46,909 nucleotides of DNA from CAKUIA01 sp044433115 (GTDB taxonomy: Bacteria; Verrucomicrobiota; Verrucomicrobiia; Opitutales; Intestinicryptomonadaceae): NCBI GenBank assembly GCA_044433115.1, contig JAWXTY010000013.1, positions 1 through 46,909 on the forward strand, in the 5' to 3' direction. Shown piece by piece: positions 31,535 to 40,878 of this stretch. A program made the translations under genes and the position numbers. Numbering within the stretch: the stretch's first letter is position 1; each line of letters starts with the position of its first letter. The notes under the pieces were generated by a model. That model was not told the DNA's origin, ran no database searches, and saw nothing but the letters and a program-made list of their open reading frames with translations.

Positions 31535-32455
31535 TTATAAAGATATTTGTCTTGTAATTTCTAAGGCAACTTCGAGAGCTTTTGTAGCTAAAAGAGCGTC
31601 GACTTTAGGTTTTTTATTGTTTATGACACAATCTGCAAAGCTAGATAGTTCACGCTTTAGTGCCTCGTCTTTTTCTATGACAAGTTCTTGGCTTATAAGT
31701 TCGCCAGCTTCGTTCATTTTAACTAAATGCCCACTTTGAGTCATAAAGTCTAAAGATACATAAGCTGAGTCTTGAAATACTTTAATTTGCCTAATTCTCT
31801 TTTGACTAACCCTACTTACATTTAAGTTAGCAACACAAGAGTTGGCAAATTTTATCCTAGCATTAGCAATGTCCTCTCTTGGGCTAAGCACCCTCGAGCC
31901 TACTGCGTCAACGCTTACAACTTCTGAATTTGCAAGAGCTAGAACTATACCTATGTCGTGTATCATCAAGTCTAAAACCACCCCAACTTCGCTTCCTCTA
32001 ATATTAAAAGGAGCAATTCTGTCAGTAACTATATACTTAGGACTTTTAAACTGAGCTTCCATAATATCCATAACAGGATTAAAATGCTCTATATGCCCAA
32101 CTTGTATGATTAAATTCTTTTCTTTTGCCTTTGCTATCAAAGCTTCGGCTTCACTTAGAGTAGTGCAAAATGGCTTTTCAACTAATAAATGGCAATTGCT
32201 ATCTAGCAATTCAAGAGCAACTTCACTATGCCTATCAGTGGGAACTACTACGCTAACTACATCTGCCAAGCTTGCTACTTCCTCTAAGCTACTTGCAACT
32301 TTGCACGAAAATTTATCTGCAATTTCCTTAGCCCTCGCCTCATTTGCGTCCATAACAGCAACAAGCTCAGTATTCTCTAGCTCCGAATATATGCGAGCGT
32401 GATGCTCACCTAAGTAACCAACTCCAACAACTGCACATTTCAATTTTTTATTCAT
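31535..32455 (-). CDS. Gfo/Idh/MocA-family oxidoreductase (possibly GnnA-like)
   Basis: NAD(P)-dependent sugar oxidoreductase of about 306 residues from the start at 32455 (MNKKLKCAVVGVGYLGEHHA); a longer frame from 32527 would add 24 residues without family resemblance. The Rossmann motif is VVGVGYLGEHHAR, the catalytic Lys is in LLVEKPF, and GHIEHFNP and VVLDLMIHDIGI are substrate-site blocks. In several Gram-negative bacteria a protein of this type (GnnA) oxidises UDP-GlcNAc for 2,3-diamino lipid A and its gene lies beside lpx genes. The location next to lpxB suggests the same, but the matching aminotransferase GnnB is not adjacent, so the role remains open. Confidence 0.8.
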   Translation of the reverse strand: MNKKLKCAVVGVGYLGEHHARIYSELENTELVAVMDANEARAKEIADKFSCKVASSLEEVASLADVVSVVVPTDRHSEVALELLDSNCHLLVEKPFCTTLSEAEALIAKAKEKNLIIQVGHIEHFNPVMDIMEAQFKSPKYIVTDRIAPFNIRGSEVGVVLDLMIHDIGIVLALANSEVVSVDAVGSRVLSPREDIANARIKFANSCVANLNVSRVSQKRIRQIKVFQDSAYVSLDFMTQSGHLVKMNEAGELISQELVIEKDEALKRELSSFADCVINNKKPKVDALLATKALEVALEITRQISL

Positions 32456-32510
32456 ATTAATAGCAATTAAAGCACGATAGCTAAAAAGAGCAAGAGTATT
32501 TTCAAAGAGC

Positions 32511-35360
32511 TTATTGCAAATCGTCAATTTTGATATTTTCCATCATTTTTTCTTCTGAATTGAAAATATTAAAGGGTCTAATTCTGCCAGAAAAGCTTGG
32601 GGAAGAAAATGTATCTGAAATGACGAGCAAAATAGAGTCTAAAATAGGGTCGAAAGCAAAATCTGCTATATGCCCTAAGATAGGCACGCTACTTGCAATC
32701 TTCCAATTAAAGTACATACGAGCCGAAACTGCGTCTGTCATAGCAGTATAAATCGCCTTGCCAAATAGAGTAGAAGTCTGAGATTTTATCTCTAAATTAG
32801 GCAAGCTTATCAAGCCCTTATCTAAGGAAAAATCACTCTTTACGCTTGTAAATTCAAGGGTAGTAAGAGGTATCTTAAAGACCTCCAAGGCACGAGAAAC
32901 GCCCCCTAGTATGCTCACCTTTTGCAGTTCAGGGTTGTCTATAGACACATTGCCACTTGCCTTATATGACTCAAAATCCAACAAAAAGCCCTCGGCAGTC
33001 AAAGTAGAATTTAGCCTACCTAAGTAATTCGATGGCGAAATTGGGTCGTCTTGCTTTTGAGTGTCTGTAATTTCCAAAATCAAATCTAAAAGCTTTCCTT
33101 GATTTAGAGATTTTGCGTCAAGTTCTGCCCTGAAATAATTCTCGCCATCTCGCTTTTGCATAGAAAAATCGCCAGATAAATCGCCATCGAAGAACTTTGC
33201 CTCTGTGTCCTTTATATAAAAATCACTGCCTACAGCGTTGCCCCTAGCCTTTATAGAGTCGAAGTTGAAATATGAAACTTTTATAGGGCTTTTGCTATCA
33301 AAATCAAAGTCTATGAGCTGTTTAAAATTAGGGTCTCGGCGTGGATTTTTGTCGTATAAATCTAAATTTACACTCAAATTGCCATCGAAGCTAACTAAGT
33401 CTATAATATCCTCTACATCATCACCTCCAAGAGCGTTGACTCCCTCAAAGTTCATATCAACACTGCCTACAATGTTCCTATATAAGTAATTTTCCAAGCC
33501 TATAGATGGGTCGTAAACCCAAGCTAGATACGCATTTGCATAGCCATTTGCACCCTTTAAAATCACATCATAAGCACAAATTATTGAAGGGTTCACATTC
33601 AAAGACAAAGAAATATCATCAAAAGCATAGTCGTTATACTTAGCCTTTTCTACGTCGATTTTAGCATATACCCAAGTAAAATCAGGGTCGCCCCACTTTC
33701 CATTTACAAAGACCTCAACTTCAGGATAAGCCAAAAGCTCAAACTGCTCAAAAATCATATCCCACCAACTCGCCATAAGCCCATTTAAAGCACTTGGCTC
33801 AAAACTTCCAACTAAATTAAATATGTAATCTAAAGAGTGTATGCCTTGATAAATATCGCCTCCTATAGCCCAGCCATCTTCACTCAATAAATATATATCC
33901 TTAACAAAAGCGTCGCCCTTTTTTAGCTCAAGCCCCAAACTTGCATAAACTTCGGCAACACGCTCATTGCCAAAATGCACCTTCTTTCCAAGCACATAGC
34001 CATCGAGCTTTACATCGTCTAAGGCTTCAAATTTGTCAAAATCAAGCTCTAGCAAATTCCACTTATCTATAGCTTCCTTAAAGTACAAAGAAGTCTTGCC
34101 CCATATAGAAATAGGCTCATTAAAGGAAAGCCTTTCAATGACTTCACTAGTCTTTAACTCCTCTAAGGCAGGTATTTCTAAAAGTATTTGAGGATTGTCA
34201 AAATAATCAAAGTCTAAGGCAATGCTATTTTTGTCGACCTTTGCAGAAATATCTAAATGCGATTTGCCACGCTTTGTGTAGAAATCTAAACACTCTGGAG
34301 TCTCGTCTAAACGCAACTCTTTAGTCTCTAAGGATATATAATCTATTTTATGCTGAGCTATTTCTAAGTCATTTAGCCAAAGTTTCAAGTCTTTTAGGGA
34401 AAAGCTAGAAAGCTCGTCCATATCGCTATAGCAAAGTTTTGTTCTAAAATTCAACTGCCTTGCCTCAAACTTATCATCTACATTAAAGCCCTTTACCCTA
34501 GCTAAAATCATAGCCTCTTTCTCCTTTAGAGCCTGTGAGTTCAAGCTCAAGCCCAACTTTATATTAGATGCAAAAAGGCTATGCTCTTTCACTTTCAAAT
34601 CAATATCTTTTGCCCTAAATAGGCAATAGAGTTCTTCTAGCTCATCTTTAGATATTCTAAATTCTATGCTTAAATTTGGGTAGTTTAGCTTATCTGTATA
34701 ATCCTTAACTTGATTTAGCTTAAGGGAAATTTCCTCCCAAATTTTCAAATAATCTTCTATAGATTTTTGAGGGCTTTCAGGCTTTTCTACCCCCTCAACT
34801 TTTTCCTTAGCAAAAAAGCGTTGGTCTACGCTTCCTTTTATATCTGCCCTTAGCCCACCTATATTTGCCTTAAAGCTGCGTAAAGACCAAGTCTCGCCCT
34901 TTTTGTATATGCAAAAATATATATTGCTAAGTAAGCTTAAATCGCTCTCATCTACATTCACTGGCGACAACACGCCATCTTCTACATAGGCATAATCCAA
35001 GTTTAGCTTAGCCCTAAAAATAGAGTCGAGCGAAATGTTAAATGCTATACGCTTTGCAGTCAAAAAATCGCTTGCAGTTGCAACAAAGCTCAATTGAGGC
35101 TCTTCTATAATAATATTCGCCTTTAAGTCGAAATCTATACTCTTTGCCTTTAGAATAATACCCTCTTTTTTCAGCTCTTGCCTTAAAGTATTCTCTAAGC
35201 TAAGAGGTAGCGTAAACTTCACGTTAAAGTATATGCAAGCCAAAAAGCCCAACAATACAATAAACAACCCGCAAAGTGTAATATTCACACAATACAAAAA
35301 AAAGCTAGAGACATTTAAAAAGTGCCTGCCCATCGCTTTTATTTTTGTTGTTTTAATCAT
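32511..35360 (-). CDS. AsmA/YhdP-like large membrane-anchored protein
   Basis: A 949-residue protein with one N-terminal transmembrane segment (about 21-47, NITLCGLFIVLLGFLACIYF) and a long beta-rich periplasmic part. The C-terminal block (GGVSRALEVFKIPLTTLEF, DKGLISLPNLEIKS, and DPILDSILLVISDTFSSPSF) matches the AsmA-like C-terminal region. Proteins of this superfamily form hydrophobic grooves that carry phospholipid towards the outer membrane. Its place between the DUF4340 gene and lpxB supports an outer-membrane role. The start overlaps the DUF4340 stop (ATGA). Confidence 0.75.
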   Translation of the reverse strand: MIKTTKIKAMGRHFLNVSSFFLYCVNITLCGLFIVLLGFLACIYFNVKFTLPLSLENTLRQELKKEGIILKAKSIDFDLKANIIIEEPQLSFVATASDFLTAKRIAFNISLDSIFRAKLNLDYAYVEDGVLSPVNVDESDLSLLSNIYFCIYKKGETWSLRSFKANIGGLRADIKGSVDQRFFAKEKVEGVEKPESPQKSIEDYLKIWEEISLKLNQVKDYTDKLNYPNLSIEFRISKDELEELYCLFRAKDIDLKVKEHSLFASNIKLGLSLNSQALKEKEAMILARVKGFNVDDKFEARQLNFRTKLCYSDMDELSSFSLKDLKLWLNDLEIAQHKIDYISLETKELRLDETPECLDFYTKRGKSHLDISAKVDKNSIALDFDYFDNPQILLEIPALEELKTSEVIERLSFNEPISIWGKTSLYFKEAIDKWNLLELDFDKFEALDDVKLDGYVLGKKVHFGNERVAEVYASLGLELKKGDAFVKDIYLLSEDGWAIGGDIYQGIHSLDYIFNLVGSFEPSALNGLMASWWDMIFEQFELLAYPEVEVFVNGKWGDPDFTWVYAKIDVEKAKYNDYAFDDISLSLNVNPSIICAYDVILKGANGYANAYLAWVYDPSIGLENYLYRNIVGSVDMNFEGVNALGGDDVEDIIDLVSFDGNLSVNLDLYDKNPRRDPNFKQLIDFDFDSKSPIKVSYFNFDSIKARGNAVGSDFYIKDTEAKFFDGDLSGDFSMQKRDGENYFRAELDAKSLNQGKLLDLILEITDTQKQDDPISPSNYLGRLNSTLTAEGFLLDFESYKASGNVSIDNPELQKVSILGGVSRALEVFKIPLTTLEFTSVKSDFSLDKGLISLPNLEIKSQTSTLFGKAIYTAMTDAVSARMYFNWKIASSVPILGHIADFAFDPILDSILLVISDTFSSPSFSGRIRPFNIFNSEEKMMENIKIDDLQ

Positions 35361-37207
35361 TGCTTGTCAGGGATAGGAGTTGCAGAAACACCCAAGAAAT
35401 AAAGTGCATTTATCATAGGTTCAGCCAATTCGAAGATTTTCCCCTTATACAAGGCATACTGCAAATTAGCCCCTAGCCTATCTGTCAACAAAATACTCTC
35501 TTTAAGCTCTTCATCGCCACCTGTGCCTCGCATAGATATAGTAATTCTCAACTCATAAGCCCAAGGATACTTCTCGCCATTTACACTACAAAGCATATCA
35601 TCAAAACTTCCTTGAACATAATTTTTTGCATACAAAGTCTTAGAATAATTCAAGAGCGTTGCAAAAAGTTCCTTATCCTTATTGCTCTTAGTTGCAACAT
35701 ATTCAGCAAAAGAACCATCTACAGCCTTTGCCTCCAATACAAGCTCCTTCGTCATTAAATCCACAACATCTATACTCATCAACTTTGAATTTTCTGGCAA
35801 AGAATACAACAACTTAGACTTATAATCCATCGCATTTACCTTATACTTATTTATAAGCTCGCCACTAATTGCATATATAGAGTCCTCGTCCTCCAACTTT
35901 GCATAATATAAAGTTACAGCCCCCTGCTTGAAAGCGTCGCCAATTAATAGAGTCTTTTTTGCAGAATTATCAAAGCTTAAAGCAAACTTCAACTTAGGCT
36001 TTGCCAAGCCATATCTAGCCAAGTCCTCGTTTTTCATATCACTAATAAACGCCCTAGCTATAGTGTTATTTAGGCTCGCCAACAAAGAATTTACTACGCT
36101 TAAATCTGCAGTGCTAACTTCGCTAAGCTTTGTGCCAACTCTTCCAGAAATGTCCCAAGTGTCATCGCTCAACTTCTTTAAATTCAACATAGACTCCCCA
36201 GAAGAAATCTCTATATTATTACAAGAATGAGCCGAAAATGTCATTATATCCCTACTACGCAAATCCTCTTGCAAGCTCTCTAAACTCTCGAAAGCAGTAG
36301 AGTCTAAGGTAAATATAGTTGGGTTATCAGACAACTTTGCATACACGCTATGCGTCTCCTTATTCATATTTCCCAAGAACAAAGTTTGGCTCTTATTTGT
36401 GCTATCTAAAGTTATATTTATAGGGAAAGATAGCGTATCTAAGCCTGCTTCTAGCTCGCCAAGTTCGTCGAAAGATTTTATATATGCCGAAGTTACTGCA
36501 GACAAAAATGCCTCAACTGCCTTATTAGATGCGTCAGCAACAAAAGGAGCTTCAAAAGCCCAAGAACCCTCTAAGTTCTTAGTTAAGCCAACACGCCTCC
36601 AAGTAGCCTTAGCCTGAGTATTCAAATCCTTAACAGGCAATCTCAAGGCTATAGAAGAAATCTCAAACTTAGGTATACTTATCACATTTTGGCTACGCAA
36701 CCTATCTATATCCACCATCAGTGAGTCTGCAAGCTGTCTATCAGCAACAATGACTCTATCCTCCAAAGAGTCTAGCATATAAACCTTTTCGCCAACAGAT
36801 GCAGAGTTGCCAATTTTCAAGGAATACATAACTTTGTCGTTGCCATATTTAAAAGTGCAAATAGGGTCGTCTAAGCCATAGTCAGCAAGGCTTTGCCCAC
36901 GCAATTCTAAGTCTTGAGCATCAAAGCCTATCTCCTCATCTAAGAACTTCAAGTTATTTAAAATTCTATTTACAGCAAAGGTATTTGCCTCCCATTTTAT
37001 AGGCGAAATAATCTTCCACTTGTTGTTATCTAAGACCACAATCCTAGACTTTGCCAAGTTTTTCCCATTCACTTCTAGTCTGCTTATCTCAACTAAAGGT
37101 CGCTGAGTTCGCTCGATTACATTATCAGAAAATTCCAATTTCAAAATCACAAAAAACACTGCTAAATTCGCAATGATTAAAAATAAAGTAAGACGCATTT
37201 TTCTCAT
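35357..37207 (-). CDS. DUF4340 domain protein of the Gld-like ABC system
   Basis: A 616-residue protein with an N-terminal membrane anchor (about 5-23, LTLFLIIANLAVFFVILKL) and repeated beta-rich units: WKIISPIKWEANTFAVNRIL, LADYGLDDPICTFKYG and later LARYGLAKPKLKFALSF. These repeats of YGL(D/A)xP...V/I are the DUF4340 signature, present here twice. Its molecular role is unknown. In many bacteria it accompanies an ABC-2 ATPase/permease and a GldG-like protein, exactly as here. One base separates it from the gldG-like gene. Confidence 0.85.
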   Translation of the reverse strand: MRKMRLTLFLIIANLAVFFVILKLEFSDNVIERTQRPLVEISRLEVNGKNLAKSRIVVLDNNKWKIISPIKWEANTFAVNRILNNLKFLDEEIGFDAQDLELRGQSLADYGLDDPICTFKYGNDKVMYSLKIGNSASVGEKVYMLDSLEDRVIVADRQLADSLMVDIDRLRSQNVISIPKFEISSIALRLPVKDLNTQAKATWRRVGLTKNLEGSWAFEAPFVADASNKAVEAFLSAVTSAYIKSFDELGELEAGLDTLSFPINITLDSTNKSQTLFLGNMNKETHSVYAKLSDNPTIFTLDSTAFESLESLQEDLRSRDIMTFSAHSCNNIEISSGESMLNLKKLSDDTWDISGRVGTKLSEVSTADLSVVNSLLASLNNTIARAFISDMKNEDLARYGLAKPKLKFALSFDNSAKKTLLIGDAFKQGAVTLYYAKLEDEDSIYAISGELINKYKVNAMDYKSKLLYSLPENSKLMSIDVVDLMTKELVLEAKAVDGSFAEYVATKSNKDKELFATLLNYSKTLYAKNYVQGSFDDMLCSVNGEKYPWAYELRITISMRGTGGDEELKESILLTDRLGANLQYALYKGKIFELAEPMINALYFLGVSATPIPDKQ

Positions 37208-37208
37208 A

Positions 37209-38693
37209 TTATCTCCTTAAAAATAAAACTAACAAGCCGAATATTGCAATAAATGCAGGTAAAATCAAAAATCTAATCAACAAAGAAATAATGTCAGACT
37301 CACTCAAAGTCAAAGAATATTTGTCAGCACTTTTGCTTTGTATATTCAAAAGAGACTCTCTTTCAAAGAGCCAATTTAAGCTATTTGACAACAAAGTCGC
37401 ATTGCCCAATCTATTAAATAATCTATTTGAAGCAAAGTCCTCATCGCCAAAAACTATCAACTTGCCCCCTGCTATACTTAACCCCAAGTCGTTATTACCC
37501 GTTTTCGAAGCCAGCATTGCCAATGGTATAGGACCTGCAAAGTCCAAGTCCTCGTCGAACTTAGGCTTTACTTGAGTTTTATAACTCATTTCAGCCCAAC
37601 TATTTTGACCACTTAATAACAATATACTATGAGCTATACTTCTATCTATGGGAGACCCCAAGTCTTGCCTAATCATTCTTGTTGAACCAAACTGCAAAGG
37701 CAATTCCAACTTATACAAAAGGTCGACAATTTCGTGCCTATCTTTAGGAAATTCCTTTACAATCAAGTCGCCGCCTGCACTCTCGTTTAAGCCAGTAGAC
37801 TCAACTATCATAGAGTCATCGCTGCGTATACCCCAGTCGTAAAAAATTTCCTCTAAGCCATTTGTAGACCCCAAAGAGAGCATAACCATCAATCTACCAT
37901 CTTTTTTCCACAAATAATCCTTTAGCAAATTTATCTCCCTTGGCAAGAATGCAACTTGGCTCGCTGCTATAAGTATCATATCTGCATCTTCAGGAATTTG
38001 CTTTAAGTCTGTTATAGTCAAAGTATCAACTTCGTAATTCCTGCTCTTTAAATAAGAAGAAAATTCTGAAAGCCCCCTCAAAGAGTCTGTGCTATTTGGA
38101 GACATCTCGCCATGTCCTGACAAAAAGTAAATCTTGGGAGTATCCTTAGAGGCAACTGACAATATCGCCGAACTTAGAACCTGCTCGCCCTTCCAAACAG
38201 CTCGCCTTTGCTCTGTTAAATCATATAAATCCGAAAGAGCCAAAACCTTATACTTCTTGTCCTTTGAAGCTACAATGATTGTATTTTCGATGTTTTTCCC
38301 AAAGCGAGTAACAATTTCCTCAAGCTTTTTAGTCTCTACGTGAGGCTTTATATAAGTCGCCTTAATTAGCCCCTTAGAATTGCTCTTTGACACATATTCA
38401 TACTGAGCTAAAAGCCTTCTAATATCCCTTTGAGCTTGAGCTGTATCCACAGAGCCTAAGCCCTTTTCCACAGTTACATAAATATCAATAGGTTCTGCTA
38501 TATCGTTTATATAAGCAATGCTCTCTAGCGAAAGTGAGTTCTTCTTATTGTCTGACAAGTCGAACTTAGAATAATATCTCGATGCCATAAAATTGAGCAT
38601 CAAAAACAAGAGTAGCCCTAAAATAATTTGTACAAACAAGTTTAAATTATTCGCCCTTCTCGCAAATCTAAAATCTTTAAATGCAGCTCTCAT
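37209..38693 (-). CDS. GldG-like ABC-associated protein
   Basis: A 494-residue protein with an N-terminal transmembrane segment (about 18-42), a large extracytoplasmic domain and a C-terminal transmembrane segment (about 470-492, LLIRFLILPAFIAIFGLLVL). Typical blocks are FDLSDNKKNSLSLESIAYI, KIYFLSGHGEMSP and LMVMLSLGSTNGLEEIFYDWGI, as in the GldG/uncharacterised ABC-type transport family. In gliding Bacteroidota GldG pairs with GldA and GldF; elsewhere these trios are not linked to gliding and their cargo is unknown. It overlaps the permease gene by four bases. Confidence 0.88.
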   Translation of the reverse strand: MRAAFKDFRFARRANNLNLFVQIILGLLLFLMLNFMASRYYSKFDLSDNKKNSLSLESIAYINDIAEPIDIYVTVEKGLGSVDTAQAQRDIRRLLAQYEYVSKSNSKGLIKATYIKPHVETKKLEEIVTRFGKNIENTIIVASKDKKYKVLALSDLYDLTEQRRAVWKGEQVLSSAILSVASKDTPKIYFLSGHGEMSPNSTDSLRGLSEFSSYLKSRNYEVDTLTITDLKQIPEDADMILIAASQVAFLPREINLLKDYLWKKDGRLMVMLSLGSTNGLEEIFYDWGIRSDDSMIVESTGLNESAGGDLIVKEFPKDRHEIVDLLYKLELPLQFGSTRMIRQDLGSPIDRSIAHSILLLSGQNSWAEMSYKTQVKPKFDEDLDFAGPIPLAMLASKTGNNDLGLSIAGGKLIVFGDEDFASNRLFNRLGNATLLSNSLNWLFERESLLNIQSKSADKYSLTLSESDIISLLIRFLILPAFIAIFGLLVLFLRR

Positions 38694-39454
38694 CGTTTAA
38701 TATTCATATTTATAGTTGTTATAGACAAAAACAAGACGCTGACACTAATGTATAAAAACAGAGGTCTAGTATCTACGAGCGTGCTATTAAAATCCTCCAA
38801 GTGTCTAAAGCTTTGAGTATATTCTGCCAAAGTCGCCACCCAAGATAAATAAGGTGCATCTGGTATAGTTATAGAACTAAGAACTCCCCCTGCTATCAAT
38901 ATGCAAAATAGCATAAAAAAGGATAGCATTGCAGCCACTAGTGTAGTCCTAGTCAAAGACGAAGCGAAAATGCCTATAGCTATGTAGCTTAATCCACTAA
39001 TTAGTATAAAGGAATAGCCCGACAATATGTCCTGCATAGAAAAGATACCTCCTGCTGTCATTGAATTAGGCAAGTATATCTTAGTCAAAATAGGGAATAA
39101 CAAAGTCAAAGCCCACAAGGCTATATAGTAAAAATAGCAAGCAAAGAACTTTGCCAAGACAACTTGTAACACAGAAACGGGAGTCGTCAACAAAGAGTCC
39201 AGCGTCCCCAACTTCTTCTCTTCTGCAATGCTTCGCATAGTCAAAATTGGAATTATAAACAAAACTGGCACTGGAAATATACTCAAAAACTGTGCAGTTG
39301 GTGCTTGTGCTGACGCATTTTCACTCAAACTCACCAAGCTCAACATATACACAAATGCCATAAATACAGTAAATAACACTGCCGCAACATAAGTAGATGG
39401 CGACATAAACATTATGTAGAGCTGATTAGAAAATATTGCGTTAAATTTCCTCAT
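38690..39454 (-). CDS. ABC-2 type permease (GldF-like)
   Basis: Integral membrane protein of 254 residues with six predicted segments, including TYVAAVLFTVFMAFVYMLSL, FLSIFPVPVLFIIPILTM, and LVAAMLSFFMLFCILIAGGV. The stretch TMRSIAEEKKLGTLDSLLTTPV is the hallmark cytoplasmic loop of ABC-2 permeases that contacts the ATPase. It is coupled by ATGA overlaps to the ATPase upstream and the GldG-like gene downstream, so the three form one transporter. The substrate is unknown. Confidence 0.92.
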   Translation of the reverse strand: MRKFNAIFSNQLYIMFMSPSTYVAAVLFTVFMAFVYMLSLVSLSENASAQAPTAQFLSIFPVPVLFIIPILTMRSIAEEKKLGTLDSLLTTPVSVLQVVLAKFFACYFYYIALWALTLLFPILTKIYLPNSMTAGGIFSMQDILSGYSFILISGLSYIAIGIFASSLTRTTLVAAMLSFFMLFCILIAGGVLSSITIPDAPYLSWVATLAEYTQSFRHLEDFNSTLVDTRPLFLYISVSVLFLSITTINMNIKR

Positions 39455-40446
39455 TTCTCATCTTTCTTAGATATAGACCAACTACGCTTTGTCGCCTCCA
39501 TAAATATATCCTCTAAAGACGCCTTTATCTCTGCTAATTGTGCTAAATTAAAATTCTTATTCTTGGCAAAATGCTCAATCAAAGTTGCCCCTTGATGCTC
39601 TTGCCCTGTAGACTTAACTTCAAAGTCTGTATAAGCTGACTGCCCGCTTGGACTAACTCGCTCCAACTCAAAAGGTGTAGACATCTTGCCAAGCTCTTCA
39701 ACAAATTCTTCCTTAGTTGCTATCATACTCAACTTGTAACGCCTATCTGGCAAGAACTCTTTTCTCAGCTCCTTTGGCGTTCCATTTGCAACTACTATAC
39801 CTTGATTTATGATTATAACCTTGTCGCAAATCAACTCAACTTCTGGCAAAATATGACTACTTATAATAACAGCCATCTCGCCCCTTAGCGAATTTATCAA
39901 ATTTCTTATAGCCAATATCTGGTGAGGGTCTAGCCCTATAGTAGGCTCGTCCATTATAATCACATCAGGCTTTGCCAAAATTGCGTCAGCTATACCAACT
40001 CTTTGCCTAAAACCCTTTGACAACTTTGCAATCATACGCCTAGAAGTCTTTCTATGCAAATTACAAATCTGCATAACCTCATCTACCCTAGACTTTAAAG
40101 TCTTAGATGGCAACCCCTTTATCCTCGCCCTATACCTCAAGTATTCTATAACTCGCATATCCTCTGGCAAAGGATTATTCTCAAGCATATATCCTATATG
40201 CCCACGTATTAAATCAGGGTCGTTTGCAACGCTCTTAGCACAAATAAAGGCACAGCCACTAGTTGCAGGCATCAAACCACTAATTATACGCATAGTAGTA
40301 GACTTACCCGCTCCATTTGGGCCTAAAAAGCCCAATATCTCTCCCTTTTTTATAGAGAAAGATACGTCGTCTAAAGCTCTTAGGTCGCCATAACTCTTAG
40401 TAAGATGGCTGACGCTAACAGCATAATCTGAAATATTTTCAGACAT
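39451..40446 (-). CDS. ABC transporter ATPase (GldA-like)
   Basis: Nucleotide-binding subunit of 331 residues. Walker A GPNGAGKST (42-50), signature LSKGFRQRVG (142-151), Walker B VIIMDEPTIGLDP and the switch His in ISSHILPEVE are all intact. A C-terminal extension (about 235-331) is typical of the GldA/CcmA-like branch. It energises the permease encoded next, with which it overlaps by four bases. It lies 26 bases after the ACP-like gene, which probably starts the operon. Confidence 0.93.
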   Translation of the reverse strand: MSENISDYAVSVSHLTKSYGDLRALDDVSFSIKKGEILGFLGPNGAGKSTTMRIISGLMPATSGCAFICAKSVANDPDLIRGHIGYMLENNPLPEDMRVIEYLRYRARIKGLPSKTLKSRVDEVMQICNLHRKTSRRMIAKLSKGFRQRVGIADAILAKPDVIIMDEPTIGLDPHQILAIRNLINSLRGEMAVIISSHILPEVELICDKVIIINQGIVVANGTPKELRKEFLPDRRYKLSMIATKEEFVEELGKMSTPFELERVSPSGQSAYTDFEVKSTGQEHQGATLIEHFAKNKNFNLAQLAEIKASLEDIFMEATKRSWSISKKDEK

Positions 40447-40472
40447 AATAAATTAAATAAAGCTAAAGTTTT

Positions 40473-40835
40473 CTATGCAGAAACTTTTTTCTCTACGAAA
40501 GATTTAATATCTCCTAGAGTTTTCAAAGCCTCGATTTCGTCATTATCTATAGTAGTGCCTATCGCTTCTTCTACAGCCAAGACGATTTCTACCATAGTCA
40601 AAGAGTCCAAGCCCAATGCTTCAGCTAATACCATATCGTCAGAAGGATTTGCCAAAAGTGGCTTAAATTCTTCTTCTACAAATCTGTCTAAAATACCTAC
40701 GATAATTTGAGGGATTAAAGTTGTGTCGCTAGTTTTCCTAAAAGCAACTACTGCTTCTATAGTTTCTTCAGAGCACTTTTTCAAGTTTTCTCTCAAATTA
40801 GCTTCGTCTTCTACTGTAAAATTTTCATTATTCAT
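40473..40835 (-). CDS. Second acyl carrier protein with N-terminal extension
   Basis: A 120-residue acyl carrier protein. The phosphopantetheine attachment is Ser78 in EALGLDSLTMVEIVLAVEE, and the helical ACP core covers about 40-118. An extra 38 residues precede it (MNNENFTVEDEANLRENLKK and so on), unlike the housekeeping acpP at 1598. Lone, longer ACPs usually serve a dedicated acyl transfer. Standing first before the ABC/GldG/AsmA/LpxB string, it may deliver acyl groups for an envelope lipid, which is inference. No ribosome site is visible. Confidence 0.85.
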   Translation of the reverse strand: MNNENFTVEDEANLRENLKKCSEETIEAVVAFRKTSDTTLIPQIIVGILDRFVEEEFKPLLANPSDDMVLAEALGLDSLTMVEIVLAVEEAIGTTIDNDEIEALKTLGDIKSFVEKKVSA

Positions 40836-40878
40836 AATTAAATATAAGTTAAGGGTTTTTGGGGTTTTTGCAACTATT

